DNA of 64,000 nt from Pseudomonas guineae (GCF_900113745.1 NZ_FOQL01000004.1:310001-374000), one strand, 5' to 3'. Positions 35,002 through 44,281 are shown, numbered from the stretch's first letter. Program-made: numbers and translations. The notes: generated from the sequence alone by a model not told the origin.

Positions 35002-35084
35002 CAGCTGTATCTATCCTGCGGCTTAAGGAGGGGAGTAAGGTTACGAGCCTAACAGAATCATTTCGATGCCGCGGAGCCGCCCTT

Positions 35085-35714
35085 ATGTACTGGACTGAGT
35101 TTTTAGCTGTGGCGCTGATCCACTTGCTAGCAGTGGCCAGCCCGGGACCAGATTTTGCGATTGTGGTGCGCGAAAGCGTCGGTCATGGGCGGCGTGCCGG
35201 GATTTTCAGTGCGTTAGGCGTAGGCTGTGGGATTTTTATTCATGTGGCCTATTCGTTGTTGGGCATCGGCTTAATCGTGTCGCAATCGCTTGTGCTGTTC
35301 AATGCCTTGAAATGGTTGGCCGCCGCTTATCTGCTGTACATCGGTATTAAAGCGTTGCGGGCTAAACCGGCAAGTCCGAGCTCTGCTGAGCTGAATTTGG
35401 CCGAGGGCGTGCGTTCACCCCGTGCTGCCTTTGTTGCTGGCTTTGTGACCAATGGCTTGAACCCCAAAGCCACGCTGTTTTTCCTGTCGTTGTTCACTGT
35501 CGTGATCAATCCGCATACGCCGTTACTGGTGCAGGCGGGTTATGGGGCGTACCTAGCGCTGGCTACCGCCTTGTGGTTCTGCATGGTCGCCCAGCTGTTC
35601 AGCCACCAGCGGGTGCGCGCCGGGTTTGCGCGAATGGGGCACTGGTTTGATCGGTTGATGGGCACCGTATTGATTGGCTTGGGCGTCAAGCTGGCTTTCA
35701 GCGAATTGCGCTAA
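35085..35714 (+). CDS. LysE-family amino-acid exporter
   Basis: A 209-residue protein with five or six membrane helices. The N-terminal motif SPGPDFAIVVRESVGHGRRAG (in part) is the LysE/RhtB signature, and GFVTNGLNPKATLFFLSLFT is the second family motif. It probably exports an amino acid or a derivative; the substrate is unknown. ATG at 35085 begins MYWTEFLAV. It diverges from the dehydrogenase gene and ends in a terminator. Confidence 0.9.
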   Translation: MYWTEFLAVALIHLLAVASPGPDFAIVVRESVGHGRRAGIFSALGVGCGIFIHVAYSLLGIGLIVSQSLVLFNALKWLAAAYLLYIGIKALRAKPASPSSAELNLAEGVRSPRAAFVAGFVTNGLNPKATLFFLSLFTVVINPHTPLLVQAGYGAYLALATALWFCMVAQLFSHQRVRAGFARMGHWFDRLMGTVLIGLGVKLAFSELR

Positions 35715-35731
35715 ACCGCGCACTAACGAAA

Positions 35732-35759
35732 ACGCCCCGCATCAGCGGGGCGTCTTTTC
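35732..35759. terminator. Rho-independent terminator
   Basis: ACGCCCCGC/GCGGGGCGT with TCTTTTCT, between the converging LysE-family gene and smpB. Confidence 0.88.
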
Positions 35760-35778
35760 TGTGCAGACAGAGCGACAC

Positions 35779-36261
35779 TCAGTCGTCTTTACCTTTAGTG
35801 CGCATCGCGCGCTGCACTTCGCGATCAGCATCGCGCTCTTTCTCAGTGTGGCGTTTGTCGAAGTCCTTTTTACCCTTGCCCAGGGCAATCTCGCACTTGA
35901 TCAGGTGCGCCTTCCAATAGATCGACAGCGCTACGCAGGCATAGCCTTTCTGCTGCACGGCGCTGAATAGCTTATCCAGCTCACGCTTGTTCAGCAGTAG
36001 CTTGCGGGTGCGAATGGGGTCGGCAATCACGTGGGTGCTAGCCGTCGTTAATGGAGTGATGTGGCAGCCCATCAGCCAAGCTTCGTCGTTCTTCAGCAGT
36101 ACGTAGCTGTCGACCAACTGAGCCTTACCAGCGCGCAGACTTTTCACTTCCCAGCCGGCCAGGACCAAGCCTGCCTCGAATCGGGTTTCGACGAAGTAGT
36201 CATGCATCGCTTTCTTGTTTTGCGCGATGGTGCCTTGCGGGTGTTTCTTTTGTTTAGCCAT
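35779..36261 (-). CDS. smpB: SsrA-binding protein SmpB
   Basis: A 160-residue tmRNA partner needed for trans-translation and ribosome rescue. The oligonucleotide-binding barrel begins [28 protein letters not shown] (in part) and the basic C-terminal tail ([22 protein letters not shown]) is present. No ssrA gene lies in this window. The start lacks a Shine-Dalgarno: a perfect TATAAT (36276-36271) lies only nine bases before the ATG, so the mRNA may have no leader. The next gene, an NSS transporter, diverges. Confidence 0.95.
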   Translation of the reverse strand: MAKQKKHPQGTIAQNKKAMHDYFVETRFEAGLVLAGWEVKSLRAGKAQLVDSYVLLKNDEAWLMGCHITPLTTASTHVIADPIRTRKLLLNKRELDKLFSAVQQKGYACVALSIYWKAHLIKCEIALGKGKKDFDKRHTEKERDADREVQRAMRTKGKDD

Positions 36262-36270
36262 AGGGCGCGC

Positions 36271-36276
36271 ATTATA
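36271..36276 (-). promoter_or_regulatory. Candidate -10 box (TATAAT) of smpB
   Basis: A consensus TATAAT nine bases before the smpB ATG. A transcription start seven or more bases downstream would fall at or just before the start codon, giving a leaderless or nearly leaderless mRNA. The -35 region is weak. Confidence 0.5.
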
Positions 36277-36415
36277 GGGAGTCGCAGGCGAGGAAGCTAT
36301 GTGTGCGATACGGCAAAAGCGCTCTCGGGTCGCCCAGCGTCGGCTGCGCTTGAGCCGCCCTGATGAATCCCCGACAATGCGCGATCTTTTTTAAATAGAG
36401 CGGGCTAAGCCGAGC

Positions 36416-37819
36416 ATGGCGAACGATAAGGTTTCGATACACGGTGCCTGGGCCAGCCGTTGGGTGTTTATTCTGGCGGCGACCGGTTCGGCTGTCGGTT
36501 TGGGCAATATTTGGAAGTTCCCCTACATGACCGGCATGTATGGCGGCGGGGCTTTCGTGATGATGTACCTAGTGTGCATCTTTATGGTCGGCCTACCGAT
36601 CATGCTCGCGGAGACGTTGATCGGTAGGCGCGGCCGGCAGAGCCCGGTGAACACCCTCAAGGCCTTGGCCATAGAGTCGGGCGCTTCGCCGAAGTGGTCT
36701 TGGGCGGCGTTGATGGGGATGATTGCCGCACTGCTTATCCTGTCGTTTTACAGTGTGGTAGCGGGCTGGTCGCTGGATTACATTCTCAGCATGGGCAGCG
36801 GGCAGTTTGCCGGTGTCAGTGCGGAGGGCGCGGGCGCGGCATTTGGCGCGTTGACCGCTGATCCATGGCGGCTGACCCTGTGGCATACGCTGTTTATGCT
36901 GCTGACCGGGTTTGTTATCGCCCGCGGTGTGGTGGCAGGTCTTGAGCGCAGCTTGCGCATCATGATGCCACTGCTATTTGTGCTCCTGTTGGTGCTGCTG
37001 GGGTACAGCATGACCACCGGGCACTTTATGCAGGGCTTCCACTTTCTGTTCAATTTCCAGCCAGATCGCGTTCTTGACGGTGTGTTGGCCGCCATGGGGC
37101 ATGCCTTCTTCACTTTGAGCGTCGGCGTCGGCGCGATCATGGTCTACGGCTCTTATATGCCGAAGAATGCCTCGATTGGCAGCACCATTCTCACCGTCGG
37201 TATTCTTGATACCCTGGTGGCGCTTACGGCGGGTATGGCGCTGTTCCCCATTGTCTTCGCTGGTGGCCTGGAGCCAAGTGCAGGGCCCGGGCTTATGTTT
37301 GTCACCTTGCCTGTGGCGTTCGGCAATATCGCTTTCGGTCAGGTGATGGGTACGCTGTTTTTTGTTTTGGTGCTGATTGCCGCCTGGACCTCTTCTATCT
37401 CTATGCTGGAGCCGGCGGTGGCTTACCTGGTCGAGCGCAGCAAGCGCAGCAGGGTGCTGGTAACCAGTGTGCTGGCATTTGTGTGCTGGGTGATCGGTAT
37501 GGGTACGGTGCTGTCCTTCAACCTCGGCGCTGAGGCGAAGTTCTTTGTGTTTAGCGATGACGGCTTTCATTTGTTCCAGTGGGGCGCGGAGGGTGGTCGG
37601 AATTTCTTCGACAGCATCGATTATCTGACCAGTCGTATTCTGTTACCGCTCGGTGGCCTGTCTTTTGCCGTATTTGCCGGTTGGGTGCTCAAGCGTGAGG
37701 CGGTGCGTGAAGAGCTGGCGATGAAGAGCCCGTTGCTGTTCAACCTGGTGTACTGGTTTATTCGTGTGGTCGCGCCGATTGGCGTACTAATTGTGTTTGT
37801 CGCAGAGCTGAGTAAATGA
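36416..37819 (+). CDS. Sodium-dependent transporter (NSS/SNF family)
   Basis: A 467-residue symporter with 11-12 membrane helices. The NSS signature TGSAVGLGNIWKFPYMTGMYG (in part, near residue 20) marks the unwound TM1 that binds Na+ and substrate. Bacterial members usually import amino acids such as tryptophan, tyrosine or methionine; the substrate here is unknown. It lies between smpB and ratA, which are neighbours in P. aeruginosa, so it is an addition to that block. Its ribosome site is poor. Confidence 0.92.
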   Translation: MANDKVSIHGAWASRWVFILAATGSAVGLGNIWKFPYMTGMYGGGAFVMMYLVCIFMVGLPIMLAETLIGRRGRQSPVNTLKALAIESGASPKWSWAALMGMIAALLILSFYSVVAGWSLDYILSMGSGQFAGVSAEGAGAAFGALTADPWRLTLWHTLFMLLTGFVIARGVVAGLERSLRIMMPLLFVLLLVLLGYSMTTGHFMQGFHFLFNFQPDRVLDGVLAAMGHAFFTLSVGVGAIMVYGSYMPKNASIGSTILTVGILDTLVALTAGMALFPIVFAGGLEPSAGPGLMFVTLPVAFGNIAFGQVMGTLFFVLVLIAAWTSSISMLEPAVAYLVERSKRSRVLVTSVLAFVCWVIGMGTVLSFNLGAEAKFFVFSDDGFHLFQWGAEGGRNFFDSIDYLTSRILLPLGGLSFAVFAGWVLKREAVREELAMKSPLLFNLVYWFIRVVAPIGVLIVFVAELSK

Positions 37820-37853
37820 TCATCTGCATCCTGTTTAGCCAAGTGGTTGGGTT

Positions 37854-38288
37854 ATGAGTACGCATATTCAACGCTCGGCGTTGTTGCCGTATCCGGCGCG
37901 AGCGCTGTTCGACCTGGTCAATGATGTGGCCAGCTACCCACAGTTTTTGCCCTGGTGCTCAGCCAGTGAGGTGCTTGAGGTCAGTGATACTCACATGCGC
38001 GCGAGTCTGGCAGTGGCTAAGGGTGGCATGAGCCAACGCTTTGTCACCGCCAATATCCTGATACCTGGCGAGCGGATTACCTTGAACCTAGTCGAAGGGC
38101 CGTTCACTCAGCTTTATGGGCATTGGGAGTTCAAAGCGTTGGGCGACAAGGCTTGTAAAATCAGCCTGGACCTGACCTTTGACTACGCCGGTCCGCTGGT
38201 TCGGGCAACGCTCGGGCCATTGTTTAACCAGGCCACCAACACTCTGGTTGATGCCTTCTGCCAAAGGGCTAAGCAACTCCATGGATAA
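37854..38288 (+). CDS. ratA: RatA-type START-domain protein (ribosome association toxin/coenzyme Q-binding)
   Basis: A 144-residue START/Coq10-like protein (SALLPYPARALFDLVNDVASYPQFLPWC, in part). In E. coli RatA binds 50S subunits and blocks 70S formation; related Coq10 proteins bind ubiquinone, and this dual reading remains open. It overlaps the start of rnfH by eight bases, the usual ratA-rnfH pair. It shows no toxin-antitoxin feature. Confidence 0.88.
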   Translation: MSTHIQRSALLPYPARALFDLVNDVASYPQFLPWCSASEVLEVSDTHMRASLAVAKGGMSQRFVTANILIPGERITLNLVEGPFTQLYGHWEFKALGDKACKISLDLTFDYAGPLVRATLGPLFNQATNTLVDAFCQRAKQLHG

Positions 38289-38601
38289 GCCAAGCATCGT
38301 GGTTGAGGTGGTGTACGCCCTGGCTGACAAGCAGAAGCTGCTGCGTCTTGGCGTGCCCTATGGCACTACGGTGCGGCAGGCCGCGTTGCAGTCCGGCATG
38401 CAGGCGCACTTTTCCGGCCTGGACCTACACAACAGCCCGCTGGGTATTTTTGGCAAACTTGTGGGTAAACCGGATGAGCGAATACTGGAGGAGGGCGAAC
38501 GAGTGGAAATCTATCGCCCGCTGATTGCCGACCCCAAAGAAGTGCGTAAGCAGCGTGCGGCCAAAGCGGCGCAAGCCAAAGCCGACGGTGCCGAGCATTA
38601 A
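38281..38601 (+). CDS. rnfH: RnfH family protein
   Basis: A 106-residue beta-grasp (ubiquitin-like) protein: VEVVYALADKQKLLRLGVPYGTTVRQAA (in part), GIFGKLVGKPDERILEEGERVEIYRPL (in part) and an Ala/Lys-rich tail. It overlaps the end of ratA by eight bases (ATGGATAA). Family function is unsettled: it was first linked to Rnf electron transport, and its conserved partner is RatA. A terminator follows. Confidence 0.9.
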   Translation: MDKPSIVVEVVYALADKQKLLRLGVPYGTTVRQAALQSGMQAHFSGLDLHNSPLGIFGKLVGKPDERILEEGERVEIYRPLIADPKEVRKQRAAKAAQAKADGAEH

Positions 38602-38623
38602 GCGCTGAGGGCTAGCGGAGCAT

Positions 38624-38652
38624 AAAAAAGCCCGGACATGTCCGGGCTTTTT
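38624..38652. terminator. Bidirectional terminator
   Basis: AAAAAAGCCCGGA/TCCGGGCTTTTT stem with ATG-containing loop between the converging rnfH and bamE genes. Confidence 0.9.
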
Positions 38653-38665
38653 ATCAGCACAATTA

Positions 38666-39178
38666 TTACTGCGGTGAGTTTTCCAGCGGTTCTGGCGTAG
38701 GTACAGGTATGACTTTCACATCGTCCACTTCGCGCTGAATCTGTTCAAGCAGTGAGCCCGGTGCAGGTTTCTCTTCAGCCTGTTGTGCGGCCTGCGGAGT
38801 GGTTACGCCGCTACCTTCACCGAGTATGGCCTGATCACGGCTTACACCTGGCATAAAGTCACCCGACAGGCCGACAAGTTGATCGTCAGCACCGAAGTTC
38901 ACGCTAACGCGCTCTTGCAGGCGCTGGCCGCCACCGGGCTGGATGCTGTAGAGATAATCCCAGCGGTTGGCGTGGAATGTGTCGGTCAGCAGGGGGTTGC
39001 CCATGATAAACCGCACTTGCTTGCGGGTCATTCCCGGACGCAACTGGTCTATCATGTCCTGCGTGACGACATTGCCCTGTTGGATGTCGATTTTATAAAC
39101 CCCGGGGAATGAACAACCGGCGAGTGCGAGTAGCCCCGTAAGGGAGAGGCTGGTCAGCAGGAGTTTGGTCTTTTGCAT
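38666..39178 (-). CDS. bamE: Outer-membrane assembly lipoprotein BamE (OmlA/SmpA)
   Basis: A 170-residue precursor with lipobox LALAGCS (Cys22). The SmpA/OmlA domain (~25-115) includes [20 protein letters not shown] (in part) and [19 protein letters not shown] (in part). The C-terminal 50 residues are Pro/Glu-rich, a Pseudomonas-type extension. BamE is part of the BAM complex that inserts beta-barrels. ATG at 39178 gives the signal peptide. It is divergent from fur with 97 bp between, a layout known from P. aeruginosa where the promoters overlap. Confidence 0.95.
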   Translation of the reverse strand: MQKTKLLLTSLSLTGLLALAGCSFPGVYKIDIQQGNVVTQDMIDQLRPGMTRKQVRFIMGNPLLTDTFHANRWDYLYSIQPGGGQRLQERVSVNFGADDQLVGLSGDFMPGVSRDQAILGEGSGVTTPQAAQQAEEKPAPGSLLEQIQREVDDVKVIPVPTPEPLENSPQ

Positions 39179-39275
39179 CGGTGGGCGACTTCCACTATCT
39201 TGGCTGGGCAATATAACCCCGGATCATACCCGCATTAAAGGAAGCTGCGAAGCCGCTTCCGTGAGAAAGCAGACC

Positions 39276-39680
39276 ATGGTTGAAAATAGCGAACTACGCA
39301 AGGCTGGCCTGAAAGTGACCCTGCCACGGGTCAAAATACTGCAAATGCTCGACTCCACTGATCAACGTCACATGAGTGCCGAAGACGTTTACAAGGCACT
39401 GATGGAGTCGGGCGATGATGTGGGGCTGGCCACCGTATATCGGGTGTTGACGCAGTTTGAGGCGGCAGGCTTAGTGGTTCGTCATAACTTCGATGGCGGT
39501 CATGCGGTCTTCGAATTGGCGGACAGTGGCCATCACGACCACATGGTTTGTGTCGACTCGGGTGAGGTGATCGAATTCTTCGATGCTGAGATCGAAAGAC
39601 GCCAGAAAGAAATTGTTAAAGAGCATGGTTTCGAGCTGGTCGATCACAATCTTGTGCTCTATGTGCGCAAGAAGACCTGA
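39276..39680 (+). CDS. fur: Ferric uptake regulator Fur
   Basis: A 134-residue repressor, the usual Pseudomonas length. The N-terminal winged helix ends near residue 80 (GLATVYRVLTQFEAAGLVVR, with the recognition helix). The C-terminal dimer domain has the metal site HAVFELADSGHHDHMVC and further ligands DAEIERRQ and DHN. With Fe2+ it represses siderophore and uptake genes. ATG at 39276 begins MVENSELRKAGL; an upstream in-frame extension is excluded by homology. It is divergent from bamE, and a terminator follows. Confidence 0.97.
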   Translation: MVENSELRKAGLKVTLPRVKILQMLDSTDQRHMSAEDVYKALMESGDDVGLATVYRVLTQFEAAGLVVRHNFDGGHAVFELADSGHHDHMVCVDSGEVIEFFDAEIERRQKEIVKEHGFELVDHNLVLYVRKKT

Positions 39681-39694
39681 CCCCAGGCTTACAC

Positions 39695-39724
39695 AATAAA
39701 GGCGACCCGAGGGTCGCCTTTATT
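39695..39724. terminator. Bidirectional terminator
   Basis: AATAAAGGCGACCC/GGGTCGCCTTTATT stem between the converging fur and recN genes. Confidence 0.92.
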
Positions 39725-39742
39725 CTTTCTGCGCAGCCTCAG

Positions 39743-41416
39743 TCAGGCTTGGGCGCTGCCGACCATTTGTCGCGCATGGGCCAATGATTCTTCGGTTAGG
39801 TCTACGCCGCCGAGCATGCGGGCGATTTCCTCGACGCGCTGCGCTGCGCTGAGTTTGCTGACAGCGGTTCGCGTGGCATCGCTTTCGCGGACCTTGTGCA
39901 CGAACAGATGCTGATGCCCTTGCGCCGCGACCTGCGGCAGGTGCGTCACGGTGAGTACCTGGCCGCGCTCACCAAGCTTGCGCAACAGCTGCCCGACCAC
40001 TTCAGCGGTGGGGCCGCCGATACCAACGTCAACTTCATCGAATACCAGGGTGGGTACGCGTGAGGTTTGCGCGGTGATCACCTGGATCGCCAGGCTGATG
40101 CGCGACAGTTCGCCGCCTGAGGCGACCTTGGCCAGGGCTTTCAGCGGCTGACCTGGGTTGGCACTGACCAGGAACTCGAGTTGCTCCAAGCCATTAGGGT
40201 GCGGCTCATTGTTGCTGTTAGCGCTCAGCTTGATGGTGAAGCGTCCGCCGGGCATGCCGAGGGTTTGCATCTCGACTTCTACCGCGCTAGCCAATTGGCT
40301 GGCAGCGTTATTGCGTAGGCTGCTGAGCTCCTCCGCTTTTTCCTGATAATGCCGTTCAAAAGCGGCTAGCTCCTGGCTCAGTCGCTCGGTCGCTTGGTCG
40401 TCGGCGTTGAGGCTCTCTAGTTCTTCAAATAATTGCTGCTGCATTGCGCCCAGCTCACTGGGTTGAATGCGGTGCTTGCGTGCCAGGGTGTAGATCGCGT
40501 CCAGGCGCTCTTCCATTTGCCGTAACCGCTCAGGGTCGGCATCGAAGTGGTCGAGAAAGCGGTTCAGCTCGCCAACGGCTTCTTCGACCTGGATTTGCGC
40601 GCTGGCGAGCAGGTTGGTGGCTTCACTCAGCGCGCCTGGCTGGCCTTGAAAGGTGCCAAGGCGAGTGAGGCTATTGGTCAGAGCGGACAATACGTTGCCG
40701 GCATCATTCTCGCTGCATTGCTCAATCACCAAGCGGCAGGCGCTGAGCAGGCTTTCGGCATTGGTCAGGTTTTTGTGTTCCTGCTCAAGCTGCTCCAGCT
40801 CATCTTCGCCGAGAGCCAGATTATCCAGCTCTTCGAGCTGGTAGCTGAGCAGCTGATGACGGGCGCGCTGCTCGTCGCCGAGGCTAGAGATCCGTTGCAG
40901 TTCATTCTTGGTTTGTTTCCAGCGCTGCGCGGCGAGTTGCACTTGGCGCGCCAGCTCCTGGCTGCCCGCGTACTCATCAAGCAGACGGCGGTGCGTTTCT
41001 GGCTTGAGCAGGGATTGATGCTCATGTTGGCTGTGGATATCGATCAACAACTCACCGAGTGCTTTGAGATCGCCTTGAGGGCAGGGCGAGCCGTTGATGT
41101 AGCCGCGTGAGCGACCTTCGGCAGTGATGACGCGGCGCAAAATGCACGGGCCGTCGTTGTTCAAGTCTCGCTCGGCCAGCCATGCGCGGGCTTCCGGGAT
41201 GTCATGCAGGTCGAAGCTGGCGAGGATGTCCGCTTTGTCGGCGCCGGGGCGCACCACGCCGCTGTCGGCGCGATCACCCAGGGTCAGGCCGAGGGCGTCG
41301 AGCATGATCGATTTGCCGGCACCGGTTTCCCCGCTGATTACGCTCATACCAGCGTCCAGCTCTAGATCAAGGTGTTCAACGATGGCGTAGTTGTGTACGG
41401 ACAGGTGCACCAGCAT
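39743..41416 (-). CDS. recN: DNA repair protein RecN
   Basis: A 557-residue SMC-like ATPase for double-strand break repair. Walker A is GETGAGKS (30-37); the signature is SGGELSRISLA and Walker B is LVFDEVDVGIGG near the C-terminus. Long coiled coils (~150-365) lie between the two ATPase halves. An SOS box (CTGGTTATTTATACAG, 41441-41456) lies just upstream, so LexA control is expected. It is divergent from grpE. GGGAGG precedes the ATG. Confidence 0.97.
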   Translation of the reverse strand: MLVHLSVHNYAIVEHLDLELDAGMSVISGETGAGKSIMLDALGLTLGDRADSGVVRPGADKADILASFDLHDIPEARAWLAERDLNNDGPCILRRVITAEGRSRGYINGSPCPQGDLKALGELLIDIHSQHEHQSLLKPETHRRLLDEYAGSQELARQVQLAAQRWKQTKNELQRISSLGDEQRARHQLLSYQLEELDNLALGEDELEQLEQEHKNLTNAESLLSACRLVIEQCSENDAGNVLSALTNSLTRLGTFQGQPGALSEATNLLASAQIQVEEAVGELNRFLDHFDADPERLRQMEERLDAIYTLARKHRIQPSELGAMQQQLFEELESLNADDQATERLSQELAAFERHYQEKAEELSSLRNNAASQLASAVEVEMQTLGMPGGRFTIKLSANSNNEPHPNGLEQLEFLVSANPGQPLKALAKVASGGELSRISLAIQVITAQTSRVPTLVFDEVDVGIGGPTAEVVGQLLRKLGERGQVLTVTHLPQVAAQGHQHLFVHKVRESDATRTAVSKLSAAQRVEEIARMLGGVDLTEESLAHARQMVGSAQA

Positions 41417-41440
41417 GGCGAGGGCCTCCCAAGTTCATGT

Positions 41441-41456
41441 CTGGTTATTTATACAG
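41441..41456 (-). promoter_or_regulatory. LexA (SOS) box of recN
   Basis: CTGGTTATTTATACAG fits CTGT-N8-ACAG with one mismatch in the left arm and an AT-rich centre. It lies 24 bp before the recN start codon, the expected place for LexA repression. Confidence 0.85.
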
Positions 41457-41490
41457 TGTTTTTTTGTGAGCTGACAATCCGTCTGTTGTC

Positions 41491-41519
41491 CTTGAAACGA
41501 TATTTTTTGACCCCATATA
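41491..41519 (+). promoter_or_regulatory. Sigma-32 (RpoH) promoter of grpE-dnaK
   Basis: CTTGAAA (41491) and CCCCATATA (41511) with 14 bases between the core hexamer CTTGAA and CCCCATAT match the heat-shock consensus. It lies 52 bp before the grpE ATG and is a near-perfect RpoH promoter. Confidence 0.9.
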
Positions 41520-41571
41520 GCCGTCAGAGATGTGAGTTAAGGCTCGCGTCGCAATTCAAAAGGAGAGACGC

Positions 41572-42141
41572 ATGGCTGACGAACAGACCCTGGATACGCA
41601 GAACCCCGATTTACAAACGGCTGCTGAGGCCGCTGCGGGTGATGACTTGGTTGCCCGCGTGCAAGCGCTGGAAGAGCAACTGGCCACTGCGCAGGATCAG
41701 TCGCTGCGCATGGCTGCCGATCTGCAAAACGTGCGTCGCCGCGCGGAGCAGGATGTAGAGAAAGCGCACAAGTTTGCGCTGGAAAAATTCGCCAACGATT
41801 TGCTGCCGGTATTGGATAGCCTGGAGCGCGGCCTTGAGCTGTCGAGCCCGGATGATGAGGCGATCAAGGCAGTGCGTGAGGGCATGGAACTCACGCTCAA
41901 GCTGTTCCTCGACACCCTCAAGCGTTTCCAATTGGAGGCCATTGATCCCCATGGTGCGCCATTCAACCCTGAGCACCATCAGGCCATGGCGATGCAGGAA
42001 AGCACCCATGTCGAGCCCAATAGCGTGCTTAAGGTGTTCCAGAAGGGCTTTATGCTCAATGGCCGTCTGCTGCGTCCCGCCATGGTGGTGGTCAGCAAGG
42101 CGCCGGTAGACGCGCCACCCTCGATTGATGAGCAGGCTTGA
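41572..42141 (+). CDS. grpE: Nucleotide exchange factor GrpE
   Basis: A 189-residue homodimeric exchange factor for DnaK. A disordered acidic N-terminus precedes a long coiled coil ([34 protein letters not shown], in part), then the C-terminal wing with [10 protein letters not shown] and [18 protein letters not shown]. It lies behind a sigma-32 promoter, and its own stop codon overlaps a second sigma-32 promoter for dnaK. AAAGGAGAG precedes the ATG. Confidence 0.97.
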   Translation: MADEQTLDTQNPDLQTAAEAAAGDDLVARVQALEEQLATAQDQSLRMAADLQNVRRRAEQDVEKAHKFALEKFANDLLPVLDSLERGLELSSPDDEAIKAVREGMELTLKLFLDTLKRFQLEAIDPHGAPFNPEHHQAMAMQESTHVEPNSVLKVFQKGFMLNGRLLRPAMVVVSKAPVDAPPSIDEQA

Positions 42142-42164
42142 AATTTATTAAGCTGCCCCCATTA
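42137..42164 (+). promoter_or_regulatory. Second sigma-32 promoter, upstream of dnaK
   Basis: CTTGAAAT (42137) overlaps the grpE stop, and CCCCATTA (42157-42164) follows with 14 bases between CTTGAA and CCCCATTA. It would let dnaK be induced more strongly than grpE. Confidence 0.82.
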
Positions 42165-42242
42165 AACAGTCAAGCGTTTTAGTGCTGCCACTGCTAACAA
42201 CTAACTAGCAGCGGAATTATCAAAGTTTCGGGAGAGTAAAAT

Positions 42243-44159
42243 ATGGGCAAAATTATCGGTATCGACCTGGGGACAACCAACTCCTGCGTCTCCGTTCTTG
42301 AAAATGGCAAAGCCAAAGTTATTGAAAACGCCGAAGGCACGCGCACCACGCCGTCGATCATCGCTTACGCCAACGATGGTGAAATTCTCGTCGGTCAGTC
42401 GGCTAAGCGTCAGGCAGTGACTAATCCGCATAACACGCTGTACGCGGTAAAGCGTTTGATCGGCCGCCGCTTCGACGAAGAAGTTGTGCAAAAAGACATT
42501 CAGATGGTGCCGTACAAGATCTCCAAGGCTGACAACGGCGACGCTTGGGTTGAAGTAAATGGCCAGAAAATGTCGCCGCCGCAAATCTCGGCTGAAATTC
42601 TGAAAAAGATGAAGAAAACTGCCGAAGACTACCTCGGCGAGCCAGTGACCGAGGCGGTTATCACCGTGCCGGCTTACTTCAACGACAGCCAGCGTCAGGC
42701 GACCAAAGACGCCGGTCGTATTGCTGGTCTTGATGTTAAGCGCATCATCAACGAGCCAACTGCTGCTGCGCTTGCTTACGGTATGGACAAGGCCAAGGGC
42801 GACCACACTGTGATCGTTTATGACCTGGGTGGCGGCACCTTTGACGTCTCGGTGATCGAGATCGCTGAAGTTGATGGCGAGCACCAGTTCGAAGTGTTGG
42901 CCACCAACGGTGACACCTTCCTCGGTGGTGAAGACTTTGACATTCGTCTGATCGACTACCTCGTCGACGAATTCAAGAAAGAAACCGGCATGAACCTTAA
43001 GGGTGACCCGCTGGCCATGCAGCGCCTGAAAGAAGCCGCTGAGAAGGCCAAGATCGAGCTGTCTTCGAGCAATTCGACCGACGTCAACTTGCCGTACATC
43101 ACTGCAGACGCCAGCGGTCCTAAGCACCTCAATGTGAAAATCTCCCGCGCCAAGCTGGAAGCGCTGGTAGAAGACCTGGTTCAGCGCACCATCGAGCCTT
43201 GCCGTATCGCTCTGAAAGACTCCGGCATCGACGTTGGCGCAATCAACGACGTGATCCTGGTCGGCGGTCAGACCCGCATGCCGCTGGTGCAGAAGCTGGT
43301 AACCGAGTTCTTCGGTAAAGAAGCGCGTAAAGACGTTAACCCGGACGAAGCGGTCGCCATGGGTGCTGCTATCCAGGGCGCTGTATTGTCGGGCGACGTG
43401 AAAGACGTGCTGCTGCTCGACGTGTCGCCGTTGACCCTGGGTATTGAAACCATGGGTGGCGTGATGACTGCGCTGATCGAGAAAAACACCACGATTCCGA
43501 CCAAAAAATCGCAGGTGTTCTCCACTGCCGATGACAACCAAGGTGCAGTGACCATCCACGTGCTGCAGGGCGAGCGCAAGCAAGCCACTGGCAACAAGTC
43601 GCTCGGTAAGTTTGATCTGGCCGAAATTCCGCCAGCGCCGCGTGGTGTGCCACAGATCGAAGTGACCTTCGACATCGACGCCAACGGCATTCTGCACGTG
43701 GGCGCCAAAGACAAGGCCACGGGTAAAACGCAGTCCATCGTGATCAAGGCCAACTCCGGTCTGTCCGAAGACGAAATCGCGCAGATGGTGCGTGATGCTG
43801 AAGTTAACGCCGAAGAAGATCGCAAGTTCGAAGAGCTGGCCGGTGCACGTAACCAAGGCGACCAGTTGGTTCACGCGACTCGCAAGATGATTGTTGAGGC
43901 GGGTGACAAGGCTACTGCTGACGAGAAGGCTGCCATCGAAGCGGCGCTTAGCGCGCTGGAAGTAGCGGTGAAGGGCGACGATAAAGCTGAAATCGAAGCC
44001 AAAATGACCGCGCTGTCCGAAGTGACGGCTCCGCTGGCGCAGAAGATGTACGCCGAGCAGCCGCAGCCAGGCGCGGCCGAGCAAGGTGCAGAGCAAGCAC
44101 AAGACGCCGGTGACGACGTAGTTGATGCTGAATTCGAAGAAGTCAAAGACAACAAGTAA
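42243..44159 (+). CDS. dnaK: Chaperone DnaK (Hsp70)
   Basis: A 638-residue Hsp70. The ATPase domain starts [13 protein letters not shown] and contains [12 protein letters not shown] and [10 protein letters not shown]. The substrate-binding beta domain runs from [18 protein letters not shown] (in part) to ~505, then the helical lid and an acidic tail ending [11 protein letters not shown]. With DnaJ and GrpE it folds and rescues proteins. GGGAG precedes the ATG. Between dnaK and dnaJ is a perfect palindrome of the Pseudomonas REP kind. Confidence 0.98.
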   Translation: MGKIIGIDLGTTNSCVSVLENGKAKVIENAEGTRTTPSIIAYANDGEILVGQSAKRQAVTNPHNTLYAVKRLIGRRFDEEVVQKDIQMVPYKISKADNGDAWVEVNGQKMSPPQISAEILKKMKKTAEDYLGEPVTEAVITVPAYFNDSQRQATKDAGRIAGLDVKRIINEPTAAALAYGMDKAKGDHTVIVYDLGGGTFDVSVIEIAEVDGEHQFEVLATNGDTFLGGEDFDIRLIDYLVDEFKKETGMNLKGDPLAMQRLKEAAEKAKIELSSSNSTDVNLPYITADASGPKHLNVKISRAKLEALVEDLVQRTIEPCRIALKDSGIDVGAINDVILVGGQTRMPLVQKLVTEFFGKEARKDVNPDEAVAMGAAIQGAVLSGDVKDVLLLDVSPLTLGIETMGGVMTALIEKNTTIPTKKSQVFSTADDNQGAVTIHVLQGERKQATGNKSLGKFDLAEIPPAPRGVPQIEVTFDIDANGILHVGAKDKATGKTQSIVIKANSGLSEDEIAQMVRDAEVNAEEDRKFEELAGARNQGDQLVHATRKMIVEAGDKATADEKAAIEAALSALEVAVKGDDKAEIEAKMTALSEVTAPLAQKMYAEQPQPGAAEQGAEQAQDAGDDVVDAEFEEVKDNK

Positions 44160-44219
44160 GCGCAAGCTTATGCCGCTTTGGCCGGGAGTGACGCGAGTTG
44201 CGCCCGGCATGATTCGCCG

Positions 44220-44239
44220 CGCGGGAGCTTGCTCCCGCG
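44220..44239. repeat. REP-like palindrome between dnaK and dnaJ
   Basis: CGCGGGAGC-TT-GCTCCCGCG is a perfect 9-bp inverted repeat; a weaker hairpin GCCGGG/CCCGGC (44181-44209) precedes it. The sequence resembles extragenic palindromes of pseudomonads. It could protect the dnaK mRNA 3' end or lower dnaJ expression. Confidence 0.6.
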
Positions 44240-44281
44240 TTGGCGTGTCTGGAGTAGACGATTTTAAGGTGTTGAAGACTT

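Noticed and set aside
37854..38601. ratA-rnfH as a toxin-antitoxin module
   Set aside because: Despite the historical name, the pair is a conserved housekeeping locus, and RatA resembles Coq10/START proteins; no antitoxin behaviour is visible in the sequence.
42201..44210. A 669-codon open frame on the minus strand opposite dnaK
   Set aside because: It is a shadow of dnaK's strong codon bias. The product is His/Val/Phe-rich with no domain, and dnaK is certain.
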